This document shows positions 40,627 through 50,100 of a stretch of DNA of 64,000 nt, piece by piece. The stretch covers positions 186,001 to 250,000 of the forward strand of contig JAFKEE010000022.1 of assembly GCA_017307505.1 (NCBI GenBank), given 5' to 3'. Below the pieces are notes generated by a model. The model was not told the origin of the DNA and did not search any database. It was given only the letters and a program-made list of their open reading frames with translations. This stretch comes from Acidobacteriota bacterium (GTDB taxonomy: Bacteria; Acidobacteriota; Terriglobia; Bryobacterales; Bryobacteraceae). The position numbers and the translations under genes are program-made. Positions within the stretch are counted from its first letter, which is position 1, and each line of letters begins with the position of its first letter.

Positions 40627-41882
40627 GGGCGTGCCTCGGGCAGCCACGTGTCGGCCAGCGTCCAGCGTACGGCCGGGTTCCATTGCCGCACACGCGGGCT
40701 TACCAGATAAGAAGCGGGCAGGTGCACGATGGGGATCACCCGGAAGCCTTCCAGCAGCGCCTGCTCCCGTTCCCACCCGCTGCCGTTCCGCTGTGCCGGC
40801 GGGAGGGCCAGGGCGAACTGGTCGAGGGTCCACTCGAGATCGGGCTGGGTGACGCGCAGGCGGATCAGGCGCAGGCCGGGACTGCCCGTCGTATTCCGCA
40901 ACGTCAAACCCGCCTCCGCCGCATTCAACGCGATTCGCTCCGCGACGCTCTGCAGGACGGGATCCTGACGGTCATAGGAGAACGACAGTGATGCGGATCC
41001 GGTAGCCAGTTGCTTTGCCTTCACGAGATCCCGGTCTGCCGGGAAGATGAACGCGTACCCGCTCAGCCACTGCGGCGCCAATGCGCCGCTCGCCTCGCCC
41101 CATTTCTGCAGCAGGACCCCCTGCAGGGCGCCGCGATCCAACGACAACGCCACAGCCTCCCGTTGCGAGGGAGTGGCGGTGGAATCAAATACGATGGCGA
41201 GCGTCTCCAGCAGCGGCGATTGCAGCACGATGCTGCCGCGCTGTCGGGCCCGGCGCACCTCGGTGATGGGGATTTCCGTGATGTCGGCGCGGCCCATTTC
41301 AAAGTCGAGTGCCTGTTCGCGCAGCGGACGGCCCATGCGGATCTCGATCGCATCGAGAAAGGGACGGCCGCCCCAGTAGTTTTCATGTGCCGCCAGCACG
41401 ACGCTCGCGTTGGGCTCAAGCTGGCTTACTTTGAAGGGACCGGTGCCCACCAGCGCTCCGTCCGATCCGCGGATCATCACCGCATTCTTTGGCCGGGCCA
41501 GGTCCCGCAGAATCTGCTCAATCGGCCGGTCGTCGGCCATGCTGATGACACCACCCGGCGGCGCCCACACCACCCCATTCTGAAACTGGACTTTCGGACG
41601 CGCGGTGAATACCCACTTTTTCCGCGCCGTGTCGTGGATCCACGAAGTGGCCAACCACGGCTGGGGTTCCCCGCGATCGTCCAGCCGCACCAGCGTCTCG
41701 TAGACCTGGCCGGTCAACTGTTCCTTGGCGGCGGCCTCCGCCGGTTCCACGGCAATGTCTGTGGGATCAAGATTGCGGACCACGGCGCGGATCTCGATCC
41801 GCAAGGTTCCGCCGTAGTGCGGCCTCTGCCCCGCGACCAGCAGGCTAGCGGCTGCAATCCAGAGTAAGACTATACGCTGCAT
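40623..41882 (-). CDS. Family 5 extracellular solute-binding protein
   Basis: The 419-residue protein has a signal peptide (RIVLLWIAAASLLVAGQ) and the SBP_bac_5 landmarks YGGTLRIEIRAVVRNLDP, LATSWIHDTARKKWVFTA, GTGPFKVSQLEPNASVVLAA and YWGGRPFLDAIEIRM. Family members bind peptides, nickel or oligosaccharides for an ABC importer. Here no permease or ATPase gene accompanies it; it overlaps the gene upstream by 38 bases and the kinase downstream by four. It is about 100 residues shorter than typical oligopeptide-binding proteins, with the loss in the C-terminal lobe. A sensing rather than transport role is an inference from this context. Confidence 0.85.
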   Translation of the reverse strand: MQRIVLLWIAAASLLVAGQRPHYGGTLRIEIRAVVRNLDPTDIAVEPAEAAAKEQLTGQVYETLVRLDDRGEPQPWLATSWIHDTARKKWVFTARPKVQFQNGVVWAPPGGVISMADDRPIEQILRDLARPKNAVMIRGSDGALVGTGPFKVSQLEPNASVVLAAHENYWGGRPFLDAIEIRMGRPLREQALDFEMGRADITEIPITEVRRARQRGSIVLQSPLLETLAIVFDSTATPSQREAVALSLDRGALQGVLLQKWGEASGALAPQWLSGYAFIFPADRDLVKAKQLATGSASLSFSYDRQDPVLQSVAERIALNAAEAGLTLRNTTGSPGLRLIRLRVTQPDLEWTLDQFALALPPAQRNGSGWEREQALLEGFRVIPIVHLPASYLVSPRVRQWNPAVRWTLADTWLPEARP

Positions 41883-42951
41883 ATCTTCCTGAAGGGGCCG
41901 TGCGGCAGACGACCAGCGCTCCGCCCGGCATGGGCCACATTGCGGTCACGCCGCCGGGCAACTCCGCAGGTTCCGAGGTCTCAACCGCCCGGCCGTCGAC
42001 AATGCGGTAGGCCGTCACGAGGTCCAGCCCTGTTCGCGGGCCGGTTTTGGCCGCCAGCACTTGCCCGCCGCACGCCGAAACGAAGTCACTATTCCAATCG
42101 TCAATCACGGCCAGCGGGCGCTGATCCTGGTTGTACAGGTGAGCCCTGCCGTCCAGGCCGGAGAGAAGATGCAAGGGCCGCGCTGCCGTGCTCAGGCGGG
42201 CATAGGCGTAGAAGACCGGCCAGCCGTCGGTCTCCAGGCTGTTGCGCGCTGGTGTGAAGTGCGCAGGCCCGGGACCGCCTTCGAACTCGCCCGGTTGGTT
42301 CTCGCAGTTCAGGTCCAGCGCCGGCTGCCAGGCTCCGCGGCAGCTCGCGCCCGGAGCCAGCACTCGCAGGTTCTCTCCGTCCAGCAGCAGACGCCCGCGC
42401 GGATCACGCACCCCCGGCATGTCGAGATCACGGGTCGACGCCGGTTCCCAGACACCGGAGCGGCGCATGTACACGGTCACTTTCTCCGGATCCAGTACAA
42501 TCAGGCGATCCTGCGCCGGCAGTACGTCGAGAATGGGTCGATCCTGCTCCCAGAGCAAGCGGCGCTCCAGGCTGGGTAGATTGGCGGTGACCACGGCCGG
42601 TGGCCGGTACGATGCCATCTCCACGGCGCGCTCGCCGTCCCGCCGGACTTCGACAATCAGCAGGAATTCCCTCGGGTTTTCAGAAAGCGTCAATCTCACT
42701 TCCGCCACGGGCGCCTGCCGTGGGGTGCGGCGCCGCAAGGCACGGTCGATCGCCCGTTGAGCCACGGCCAGCTCGGTATTGCTCGAACTCGAGAGATTCC
42801 GGCCGGTCAGGTGTACCGCCGTTCCTGCGGGAATGCGGGCCGCCACTCTGCGGCCCAGCGCCTGTGCGGTCTCGTCCAACGTCTGCGCGCACACGATTTG
42901 CGAGACAAACAGCAGCACCGCAATGGCTTTTTGGATCAACGCCCGGATCAT
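41845..42951 (-). CDS. Periplasmic protein of unknown function heading the kinase operon
   Basis: The ATG at 42951 gives a 368-residue protein with a signal peptide (IRALIQKAIAVLLFVSQIVCAQ); an in-frame start 57 bases earlier would place 19 residues ahead of it. An alpha/beta N-terminal part (TLDETAQALGRRVAARIPAG, VRLTLSENPREFLLIVEVRR, about residues 20-130) precedes a beta-propeller-like part of repeated short strands (LLLDGENLRVLAPGAS, HLLSGLDGRAHLYNQD, LVVCRTAP). It has six scattered cysteines, possibly disulfide-bonded. No family is recognised. Its last 38 bases overlap the solute-binding gene, the tightest link in the operon, so it probably acts with it in the periplasm. Confidence 0.7.
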   Translation of the reverse strand: MIRALIQKAIAVLLFVSQIVCAQTLDETAQALGRRVAARIPAGTAVHLTGRNLSSSSNTELAVAQRAIDRALRRRTPRQAPVAEVRLTLSENPREFLLIVEVRRDGERAVEMASYRPPAVVTANLPSLERRLLWEQDRPILDVLPAQDRLIVLDPEKVTVYMRRSGVWEPASTRDLDMPGVRDPRGRLLLDGENLRVLAPGASCRGAWQPALDLNCENQPGEFEGGPGPAHFTPARNSLETDGWPVFYAYARLSTAARPLHLLSGLDGRAHLYNQDQRPLAVIDDWNSDFVSACGGQVLAAKTGPRTGLDLVTAYRIVDGRAVETSEPAELPGGVTAMWPMPGGALVVCRTAPSGRYAAYSLTLDCSR

Positions 42952-43004
42952 AGCAAACTGTGCATGGGGACGGGCCATTTCCCGCCCGCCCCCAGCGACT
43001 CTCC

Positions 43005-44150
43005 TCACTGAGCGGAATGCCCGGCCATGGCGCTCCGCAGGACATCGGTGGCGAAGAAATTCTTCACATCGGCCGGCACCATCATGATCTGTACCTTGTC
43101 GGACAGCCGTTCGGCGATGATCTTCTGAATCAGCATGGGATTCTCTTTAAGCACCACCGCTTCCAATCGCATTTTCTCCGAATTGGCTGAGGCTACGCGC
43201 CGAATGCGCACCTCTTCGGCTTCCGCCAGCAGTTTCTGGCGTTCCGATTCTGCCCGGCTGTCCAGCAGTTTGGCCTGCGCTTGCCCCTCGGCCTCCTTGA
43301 TAGCGATGTCGCGCTGGCTGGACGCCTCCATCTGGGCGACCTTTACCTCTTTCTCCTTGGCTTCCAACTCGACGGTAAGCCGCTCGTTTTCCTGCTCCTT
43401 GAGGAGCATTGCTTCCAGGCCGCGAGCGTATTCGGCGGGCAACTGCACGTCGCGCAGGATCACTTCCTTCACTACGATGCCATCCGCCGCAAGGCGCTTG
43501 GCGATGCGTCCGCCCGCGATCTGCCGGATCTCGTCCCGCTTGCCCGCGAAGAGGTCGCGGATGGGGTAGTTGGTGGTGAGTTCGCGGAACGCGCTGGTAA
43601 CGACCGGCGCGACGACGTCTTCGCCCACCGATTCTGGTAGCGAGGTATGGATTTTGTAGAGCTGGTTTGGGTCCAGGCGGTAGCGCACGGTGACTGCCAG
43701 GCTCACGTTCAATCCTTCCTTACTTTGAGAGCGGAGGCCCTCCGGCTTCTTCTTGGGATCGTCGGAAGCCGCGGCGGTGAACACGCTCTCGCGAATGTTG
43801 TACAGCACAACGCTATCGATCATGGGCGTTACGGCGTGGACGCCGGGATAGAGTGTACCGGGCAGCGGCCCGGAGATCTGGCTGACGCGGATGCCGGCGG
43901 AGCCGCTGGGGATCACGAGGATACTCAGCGCGATCAGTACCGGCGGGACGGCCAGGATAGCCAGGCGCAGGCCGAACCGCCACCGGATAGGGCGAACGGG
44001 TTCCGGCTCCGCCTCCCTTCCCGCTTCCCCCTCCGCGGGTTCCACGCGGCGGACTTTGAGCAGCAGATAGAGGTCATGGACGAGGATGATCGCCGCCGCC
44101 AGCAGCAACGATGCTCCGGTCGCCATCAAGAGGTACTTGAGCAACAACAT
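43005..44150 (-). CDS. SPFH/band 7 (prohibitin-like) membrane protein
   Basis: The 381-residue protein has two N-terminal hydrophobic segments (LLKYLLMATGASLLLAAAII and LAILAVPPVLIALSILVIP), an SPFH domain (GIRVSQISGPLPGTLYPGVH, YNIRESVFTA, LNVSLAVTVRYRLDP), and a long coiled coil (KEQENERLTVELEAKEKEV ... AEAEEVRIRRVASANSEKM). Such proteins build ring scaffolds on the membrane and often guard FtsH or organise lipid domains. The ATG at 44150 has AGGAG about ten bases ahead and lies inside the L,D-transpeptidase gene, overlapping it by 77 bases. No NfeD partner is adjacent. Confidence 0.85.
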   Translation of the reverse strand: MLLLKYLLMATGASLLLAAAIILVHDLYLLLKVRRVEPAEGEAGREAEPEPVRPIRWRFGLRLAILAVPPVLIALSILVIPSGSAGIRVSQISGPLPGTLYPGVHAVTPMIDSVVLYNIRESVFTAAASDDPKKKPEGLRSQSKEGLNVSLAVTVRYRLDPNQLYKIHTSLPESVGEDVVAPVVTSAFRELTTNYPIRDLFAGKRDEIRQIAGGRIAKRLAADGIVVKEVILRDVQLPAEYARGLEAMLLKEQENERLTVELEAKEKEVKVAQMEASSQRDIAIKEAEGQAQAKLLDSRAESERQKLLAEAEEVRIRRVASANSEKMRLEAVVLKENPMLIQKIIAERLSDKVQIMMVPADVKNFFATDVLRSAMAGHSAQ

Positions 44151-44664
44151 TGAGGTGGTCTCCTTTGGGTTGGAACACTTCGGAAGTCTCGACGGACAGT
44201 TCGACCGTGGCGCCGACGCGCACGAGCTCAAACAGCTCCTCCACGTCTTCGTTGCGCATGCGGATGCAGCCTTTGGAAGCGGCCTTGCCAATGGAGTCGG
44301 GCCGGTTGGTGCCGTGGATGCCGTAGCCCTTGGCGCTCAAACCCATCCAGCGGGTGCCCACCGGATTGGCCTTGCCAGGGCCCACGACCTTGGCCGGCCC
44401 GTACCAAGTGGGATTCGGAATGCGATTCACGATCTCAAACGTGCCGGTGGGGCTGGGCGTCGTGGTTTTTCCAACCGCGACGTCATAGATCTTCACCACC
44501 ACGCCGTCTTCCACCAGAGCCAGCTTGCGGTCAGGAATACTGACCACAATCCGCTGAGCCGTATTCGCATTCTCGGCGGCACGCGACTGCGCCGCTGCCA
44601 GCATCACCACCGCCAACAGGCGGCTGAACTGTCCATGTCCGTATTCCTTGTGTTCCATGCACAC
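44074..44664 (-). CDS. L,D-transpeptidase (YkuD family)
   Basis: The 196-residue protein has a signal-like N-terminus (FSRLLAVVMLAAAQSRAA) and a YkuD catalytic domain whose active-site motif HGTNRPDSIGKAASKGCIRM supplies the catalytic Cys and upstream His. It would form 3-3 peptidoglycan crosslinks or attach proteins to the wall. The last 25 or so residues (DGDRSIVAAGGGDHPRP) do not look like part of the fold and exist because the frame continues 77 bases into the SPFH gene. The ATG at 44664 lies in MCMEHKEYG; a start a few residues later is equally possible. Confidence 0.87.
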   Translation of the reverse strand: MCMEHKEYGHGQFSRLLAVVMLAAAQSRAAENANTAQRIVVSIPDRKLALVEDGVVVKIYDVAVGKTTTPSPTGTFEIVNRIPNPTWYGPAKVVGPGKANPVGTRWMGLSAKGYGIHGTNRPDSIGKAASKGCIRMRNEDVEELFELVRVGATVELSVETSEVFQPKGDHLNVVAQVPLDGDRSIVAAGGGDHPRP

Positions 44665-44741
44665 AAAGAATGCAGGCCGGAGTCCAAACGTTATGTCATT
44701 GAAAATAAATCAGTTGGCTATGAGCGGCCGCGTGTCCACTC

Positions 44742-44766
44742 AGACACGCCGTGTCTGCACAGACAC
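44742..44766. repeat. Three alternating complementary segments AGACAC / GTGTCT / AGACAC
   Basis: AGACAC (44742-44747), GTGTCT (44751-44756) and AGACAC (44761-44766) allow two mutually exclusive 6-bp hairpins. The site lies between the Nif3-like stop and the L,D-transpeptidase start. It could be a terminator for the former or an alternating switch for the latter; no T tract is visible on the minus strand. Confidence 0.4.
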
Positions 44767-44774
44767 GCGCTCGC

Positions 44775-45635
44775 TCAGGCAGCCGGGCGCCAGAACGGTT
44801 CTCCGGCGGTGATCCACTCCACCGGGACCTCCGGGATGAACGACTTCAGCCAGTCCGCGCATACCCGCATGCCCGGCTCCTCGGACACTTCATGCCCCAG
44901 GAAAATGACACCCTTGCGCAGACCTGCCGTAATCACATCGCGGGCATACGCCCCGCCTTCCCACTCGGTCGACTCGCCTCCGACAAAGACTTCGGATTCG
45001 GGGTTCAGCTTCACTGCGAATATCGGATTGCTGGCCCCGGGATAGAGGACGACACGGCTCACCTTGGTCTTCGGGTCGCCGACAACTCGCATGGTCCTCG
45101 ACTTCATACTCTTCTGCATCTGCTGCGCCAGCTGCCCCAGCGTCAACTCGGGCAGTACACACATCCGCGGATCCTTCTCGGACAGGTACTTTGTCCAACC
45201 TAGATCTTGGATCAGCCCCGTCGTGACGGGGTCTGGTTTGCGCATATGCCAGTGGTCGTGGAAGCGCCAGACCACGAGCTGGTTCTTTTCGATGAACTCA
45301 CGCTTGCGCTGGTACACCGGATCCTCGGTCAATTGCGTTACGACGTCCGTATGCGAATAGAACGTCGGTTCGTGGGTGATGATCAGGTTCTTTCCGGCCG
45401 CCGAGGCGCGCTGCAGCACCTCAAACGTCGTCATGAAGGTGGTGGCGATTCCTTTCACCACCGTCTCTGGATTCCCAGCTTTGAATGTATCGATGGTCGC
45501 CGTACGCCAGGGCACCCCGACGTTCTTCTGGATGCGCTCCACGATCTGCTGCGCGGTCAGGCCGGCGGGCTGCGCTGCTGCCACAGTGGCGGCGGCGAAC
45601 GCGAATTCCCGGCGGCTGAGGCGTTCCTGAGACAT
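44775..45635 (-). CDS. Nif3-like dinuclear metal protein with Tat signal
   Basis: The ATG at 45635 gives a 286-residue protein beginning with a Tat-type leader (RLSRREFAFAAATVAAA). The Nif3/DUF34 metal ligands are seen in ITHEPTFYSH (about residues 87-96), FHDHWHMRK (about 124-132) and LGHEVSEEPGM near the C-terminus. Typical Nif3 proteins are cytoplasmic and of unsettled function, with proposed GTP cyclohydrolase-like activity, so export is unusual. An in-frame ATG at 45656 would add seven residues before the leader. The gene is divergent from the CE15-type esterase and has no operon partner. Confidence 0.82.
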   Translation of the reverse strand: MSQERLSRREFAFAAATVAAAQPAGLTAQQIVERIQKNVGVPWRTATIDTFKAGNPETVVKGIATTFMTTFEVLQRASAAGKNLIITHEPTFYSHTDVVTQLTEDPVYQRKREFIEKNQLVVWRFHDHWHMRKPDPVTTGLIQDLGWTKYLSEKDPRMCVLPELTLGQLAQQMQKSMKSRTMRVVGDPKTKVSRVVLYPGASNPIFAVKLNPESEVFVGGESTEWEGGAYARDVITAGLRKGVIFLGHEVSEEPGMRVCADWLKSFIPEVPVEWITAGEPFWRPAA

Positions 45636-45723
45636 GGCTTTCTCCTGGGTATTCACTCTGGGCTGACTGAATTATAGAGGAGCCGCGCCCGGCACTGATT
45701 CTGATCGGGGATAAGATGTCTCC

Positions 45724-47046
45724 ATGCGATTCCAGCCCCGGTTCGCCACAACGCTTGCCGCGATAGCCACAACGCTGGTTCAGGCCGGCGCGCAGACTCC
45801 TCCGCCCACCGCCCCGGCTGCGGCCAAGCCTCCTTCCGTGGTGGCGGGAATTCCTGTCAATTACGACGAAGCACTCGCGGGCGGCTACACCCTGCCCGAT
45901 GTCCTGAAACTCACCAATGGCAAGCCGGTGAAGAACTCCAGGGACTGGAACACGAAACGCCGACCCGAGCTCGTGAAGCTCTATGAAGAACAACAGTTCG
46001 GCAGGATGCCGGGCCGCCCCGCCGCCATGAGCTTCGATGTCTTCGATAAGGGCACGCCCGCCATGGAGGGCAAGGCGCTGCGCAAGCAGGTGACCGTCTA
46101 TTTCTCAGCGGATAAGAACGGGCCTAAGGAAGACATTGTCCTCTACGTGCCGGCCAAGGCCACCAAGCCCGTACCCCTGCTGCTGTGCATCAACTTCTCC
46201 CCGAACGCCTCCATCTTCAATGATCCGGGCATCAGGCTCGGAGAGATGTGGAATCGCGAAAAGAAGAAAGTGCCGGCCCAGCGCGGCGGCGGTCTGGGCC
46301 GCATGAACATTGACGGCCTGCTGGAGAAGGGCATTGGTGTGGCCGGCATCTACTACGGCGATATCGATCCCGACTTCCTGGGCGGCCTGCCGTTTGGAGT
46401 CCGCGCCCTCTACCTGAAGCCGGGCCAGACGGAACCGGCGCCTGACGAATGGGGCACGATCAGCGCCTGGGCCTGGGGACTGAGCCGGGCGATGGACTAT
46501 CTGGAAACGGAACAGTCCGTGGACGCCAAACGGGTTGCCCTCTATGGCGTGTCGCGCCTCGGCAAGACCGTACTCTGGGCCGGGGTTCACGATACCCGCT
46601 TCGCGCTGGTCGTGGCCAGTTGCTCCGGGGAAGGGGGCGCCGCTCTGAGCCGCCGCAACTTCGGCGAGACGATCGCCCATATGACCGCACCGTCCCGCTT
46701 CGGGTATCAATTTGCCGCCAACCGCGCGAAGTATGCCGAACATCCGGAGCAATGCCCGGTGGACGCGCACATGCTCGTCGCGCTGATGGCCCCCAGACCG
46801 GTCTTCCTCCAGACCGGAGACACAGACTTGTGGTCCGACCCTAAAGGTGAGTTTCTGGCCGCGGTCGCGGCGGAGCCGGTCTATAAGTTGCTGGGTAAAC
46901 AGGGTCTAGGCACCGATCAGATGCCCAAGGCCGGCGAGCCTATCTTCCACGACATCGGCTATCACATGCACGCCGGCGGGCACGGGACCATTCCCGGGGA
47001 CTGGGTGCCCATCACCAAATACCTCGAGATGTATCTGCATCCCTAA
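45724..47046 (+). CDS. CE15-like 4-O-methyl-glucuronoyl methylesterase
   Basis: The 440-residue secreted alpha/beta hydrolase has a signal peptide (RFATTLAAIATTLVQAGAQ) and the CE15 nucleophile elbow GVSRLGKT with S277. The preceding DAKRVALY and following HDTRFALVVASCSGEGGAAL are conserved in the family, and the catalytic histidine is in YHMHAGGHG near the C-terminus. These enzymes cut ester bonds between glucuronoxylan and lignin. Together with the GH116 gene and the receptors it suggests degradation of plant cell-wall material. It ends in a hairpin shared with the convergent receptor gene. Confidence 0.88.
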   Translation: MRFQPRFATTLAAIATTLVQAGAQTPPPTAPAAAKPPSVVAGIPVNYDEALAGGYTLPDVLKLTNGKPVKNSRDWNTKRRPELVKLYEEQQFGRMPGRPAAMSFDVFDKGTPAMEGKALRKQVTVYFSADKNGPKEDIVLYVPAKATKPVPLLLCINFSPNASIFNDPGIRLGEMWNREKKKVPAQRGGGLGRMNIDGLLEKGIGVAGIYYGDIDPDFLGGLPFGVRALYLKPGQTEPAPDEWGTISAWAWGLSRAMDYLETEQSVDAKRVALYGVSRLGKTVLWAGVHDTRFALVVASCSGEGGAALSRRNFGETIAHMTAPSRFGYQFAANRAKYAEHPEQCPVDAHMLVALMAPRPVFLQTGDTDLWSDPKGEFLAAVAAEPVYKLLGKQGLGTDQMPKAGEPIFHDIGYHMHAGGHGTIPGDWVPITKYLEMYLHP

Positions 47047-47052
47047 AAGAAA

Positions 47053-47077
47053 ACGGGCAGCCCTGGCGGCCGCCCGT
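47053..47077. terminator. Bidirectional terminator hairpin
   Basis: ACGGGC (47053-47058) and GCCCGT (47072-47077) pair, with GCC/GGC inside, between the esterase stop (47046) and the receptor stop (47104). On the minus strand TTTTCTTTT follows directly; on the plus strand ACTTTCC. Confidence 0.75.
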
Positions 47078-47103
47078 ACTTTCCTCTGGACTCAGACTTT
47101 CGC

Positions 47104-50100
47104 CTAGAAGATGAGCTTCAGGGCGAACTGGACATACCGCGGATCAAACGTCGACCCGGAGCGCCCGAAGGACGCGCTGGAAAGATCCACGGTCGGTGCC
47201 GTGAAGTTCGTCTTGTTGAACAGGTTGTAGAACTCGCCGCGGAACTGCAGCCGCGCGCCTTCGTTGATCATCGGCAGTGCGAAGTTCTTGGCAAGCACCA
47301 TGTCGGTCTGGTAGAGCGGGAAACCATAGGCCACATTGCGGCCCAGGTTTCCGAATGGCGACGTGACAGCCGGGATGGCCAGGTTCGTCCGGTTGAAGTA
47401 ATTCGTGTAATCGCTACCCGCGGCGCGCACGCCCGCGGTGCCGTCGATCACATTGGGGCGCAGCGCGACGTTACCCAGGAAGTCCGGCTGTCCGTCAGAC
47501 ACGATTCCTGCCGTGTCGGGATAGCGGATGTTCAGCGGTTGGCCGCTCTGCAGTGTCACGATCGAAGATACCTGCCATCCGCCGGTGATCGCGTCCAAGG
47601 CGTAGGGCATGCTCTTGCCCCAGCGCCGGCCATGACCGTATGGGACGTCGAACACAAAACTCGTCACCGAGTTGAACCGCTGGTCGAAGCTCGACGCGCC
47701 CTTGTCGTTGGCCACGTTGCGAATGTCCTGCGGATTCGGGCTGCCGCCGTTCGTCGACTCCAGCACCTGGCCCACTGTGTCGATCGCCTTTGAGTAAGTG
47801 AACGAGCTCAGCAGCGTGACCCAATCGGAACGATGCTCGAACTTCACCTGTAGCGAATGGTAGTTCGAGAAGGCCGTGGGCACCACGCCCGTGATGTTGT
47901 TGAAACCCTGGTAGGGACGGCGTGCCAGCAGTGTGCCACCCGTTGTCAGTCCGGAGGCAAGCTCCTGCGCGGTGATGGGCCGCGCCTGGTTGAAGTCGCC
48001 CAGGACCGGCAGGTGATCGGCGCGATTGCCGACGTAGGCCAGATCCAGCAGCGTGTCCTTGAACAGCGTCCGCTGGATGGTGAAGTGCCAGTTCTGCACG
48101 TAACCCCAGGGAGTCTTCGGATCGATGTAGAGGATCACGTTCGAAGGCAGGCTCGTGGGGTAGCCCATCTCCCGGGAGCGGAAGCATCCGCTGTAGTTGT
48201 TGCCGCTGCACAGCGCGCCGAGATTCGCGGCGCTGTTCAGGGCCGAGAACCGGGTGACAAACGGAGCGTTCGTGTCCAGGTACTCGGCCGACGCCATGCG
48301 GTTCCAGAAATTCCAGCCGAAGCCGTACCCGCCCCGGAACACAGTCTTCGAATTCAACTGGTAAGCGGCGCCCAGGCGCGGCGCGAAGTTGTTGTGCTTC
48401 GTCTGCTGCAGGCTGCGGTCGGAGTCGGTTGCCACCACCAGCTTGTTCTGCGCAGGATCGAAGTTGGCCAGCTTATTGTCGGCGTCGTACACAGGCGTCA
48501 TCAATTCGTAGCGCAGGCCCATATTCAGCGTCAGCTTGCTGTTCACACGGTAGTCGTCCTGCAGGAAGAACCAGTTGCCACGTTGCCGCGAACGGGCCTG
48601 CACCTGCGTGGCGAGCTGGTAGGAGGAGCGAGCGCCGAAGTAGAAATCGGCCAGCGAGTTGATCGTGTTGGCCACGCTGGCGTAGGAACCGAAGTTCTGG
48701 CCGGGGATGCGCGAGTAGAGGCCCCCGAAGCCGTCGATGCCGTAGAGCGGGTTCGTGTCGTCCACCGTAATCGCCAGGTAGAGATTCTCATACCCGGCCT
48801 TCAGGTTGTGCCTGTTCAGGATCTTCGAAACGTTCAGGCGGCCGTTCACCGTGGTGGGGAACTGCGCCTGCGGGTTCGTCGACTGGCGGCCGAAGCGCGG
48901 GAAACCCGTAATGTCCTGCGGGGTGATGCCGCCTTGAATGCGCGGGCCCTCGGGCAGTCCGGTGATTCCGAACAGTTCCCGCATGGAAGGTCCGCCGATA
49001 GCTGCGGGCAGGCGATCCATGCCCAACCGCGTTACGGCAAAGCGGCCTTCCCACACTTCGTTCGAGCGCCGCGCCCAGGTCACGCCCGCGATGCCCTGCT
49101 GGTTGAAGGTGTCCAGGTACCCGAGGTTATTGCCGCCGGAGAATCCGGTGATCAGGCCCGGCGCGAAGATGTTCTGTTTGCGGTGCGTATAGCGGAAGAA
49201 CGTCGACAGCTGGTCAGTGAACTTGTGGTCCACTTTGACCGCGCCCTTGTCTTCATCGAGTTGATTGAGGTCGAAGCCTCCGAAGTTGTTTGTGATGCCG
49301 ATGGCGCCCGCACCGGAGCGGTTAGGCGCCGGCAGTTCCGCCAGCACCTTGCGAGCGAACTTCGTCATTGGGACCGCCTGTCCGGCCGGGATCACCGTGC
49401 CGGCGCCGATGCTGCGGCCCTGGTCATCCGCGAAGGTGATGGGCACCCGCACGTCCACTGGAAGAATTCCGTTGCGCAGGTCGGCAGTCGGCAGGGAAGT
49501 CAATGCAAACGGAGCCAGCCGCCAGCGCGAACCCTCATAGTCCACGAAAAAGAACGTGCGGTCCTTGACGATCGGTCCGCCGAACGTCGCGCCGAACTGG
49601 TTCCGCTTGTTGAGCGGCTTCTGGTTCAGCACCGGTTTGAAGAAGCCCGTCGCATTCAGCTTCTCGTTCTGCAGGAACTCCCACGCTGAGCCGTGGAACT
49701 TGTTGCCGCCCGATTTCGAAGCCACATTCATCACCGCGCCGCCGCTGCGGCCAAACTCGGCGGAATAGGCATTCACCACCATGCGGAATTCGGCCACCGA
49801 GTCCGGCGAAGGCTGCGCCGACTGGTTGGAAAAGCCCTGGTTTGTGGTGCCGTAGAAGTTGTTGTCCACCCCGTCCAGCAGGAAGTTGTTCCAGACGCTG
49901 CGCAGGCCGTTGACGTTGTACGAACCCTCGCGCCGGAACGCGATCGAGCCCTGGTTGCCCACCTGCGACTGCCGGACACCCGGCGCCAGAAGCGCCAGGC
50001 TCGAATAGGTGCGGCCCTGGAGCGGAAGTTCCACCATCTGCCGGGTGGCGATGACCTGCCCCTTGGAAGAGTTGTCGGTTTCCAGCAGTGGCACGGTGGC

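Noticed and set aside
47857-49689. A 610-codon open frame on the plus strand
   Set aside because: It is antisense to the well-supported TonB-dependent receptor at 47104-50454; its sequence is Val/Arg/Glu-rich with no domain, as expected for a shadow frame in GC-rich DNA.
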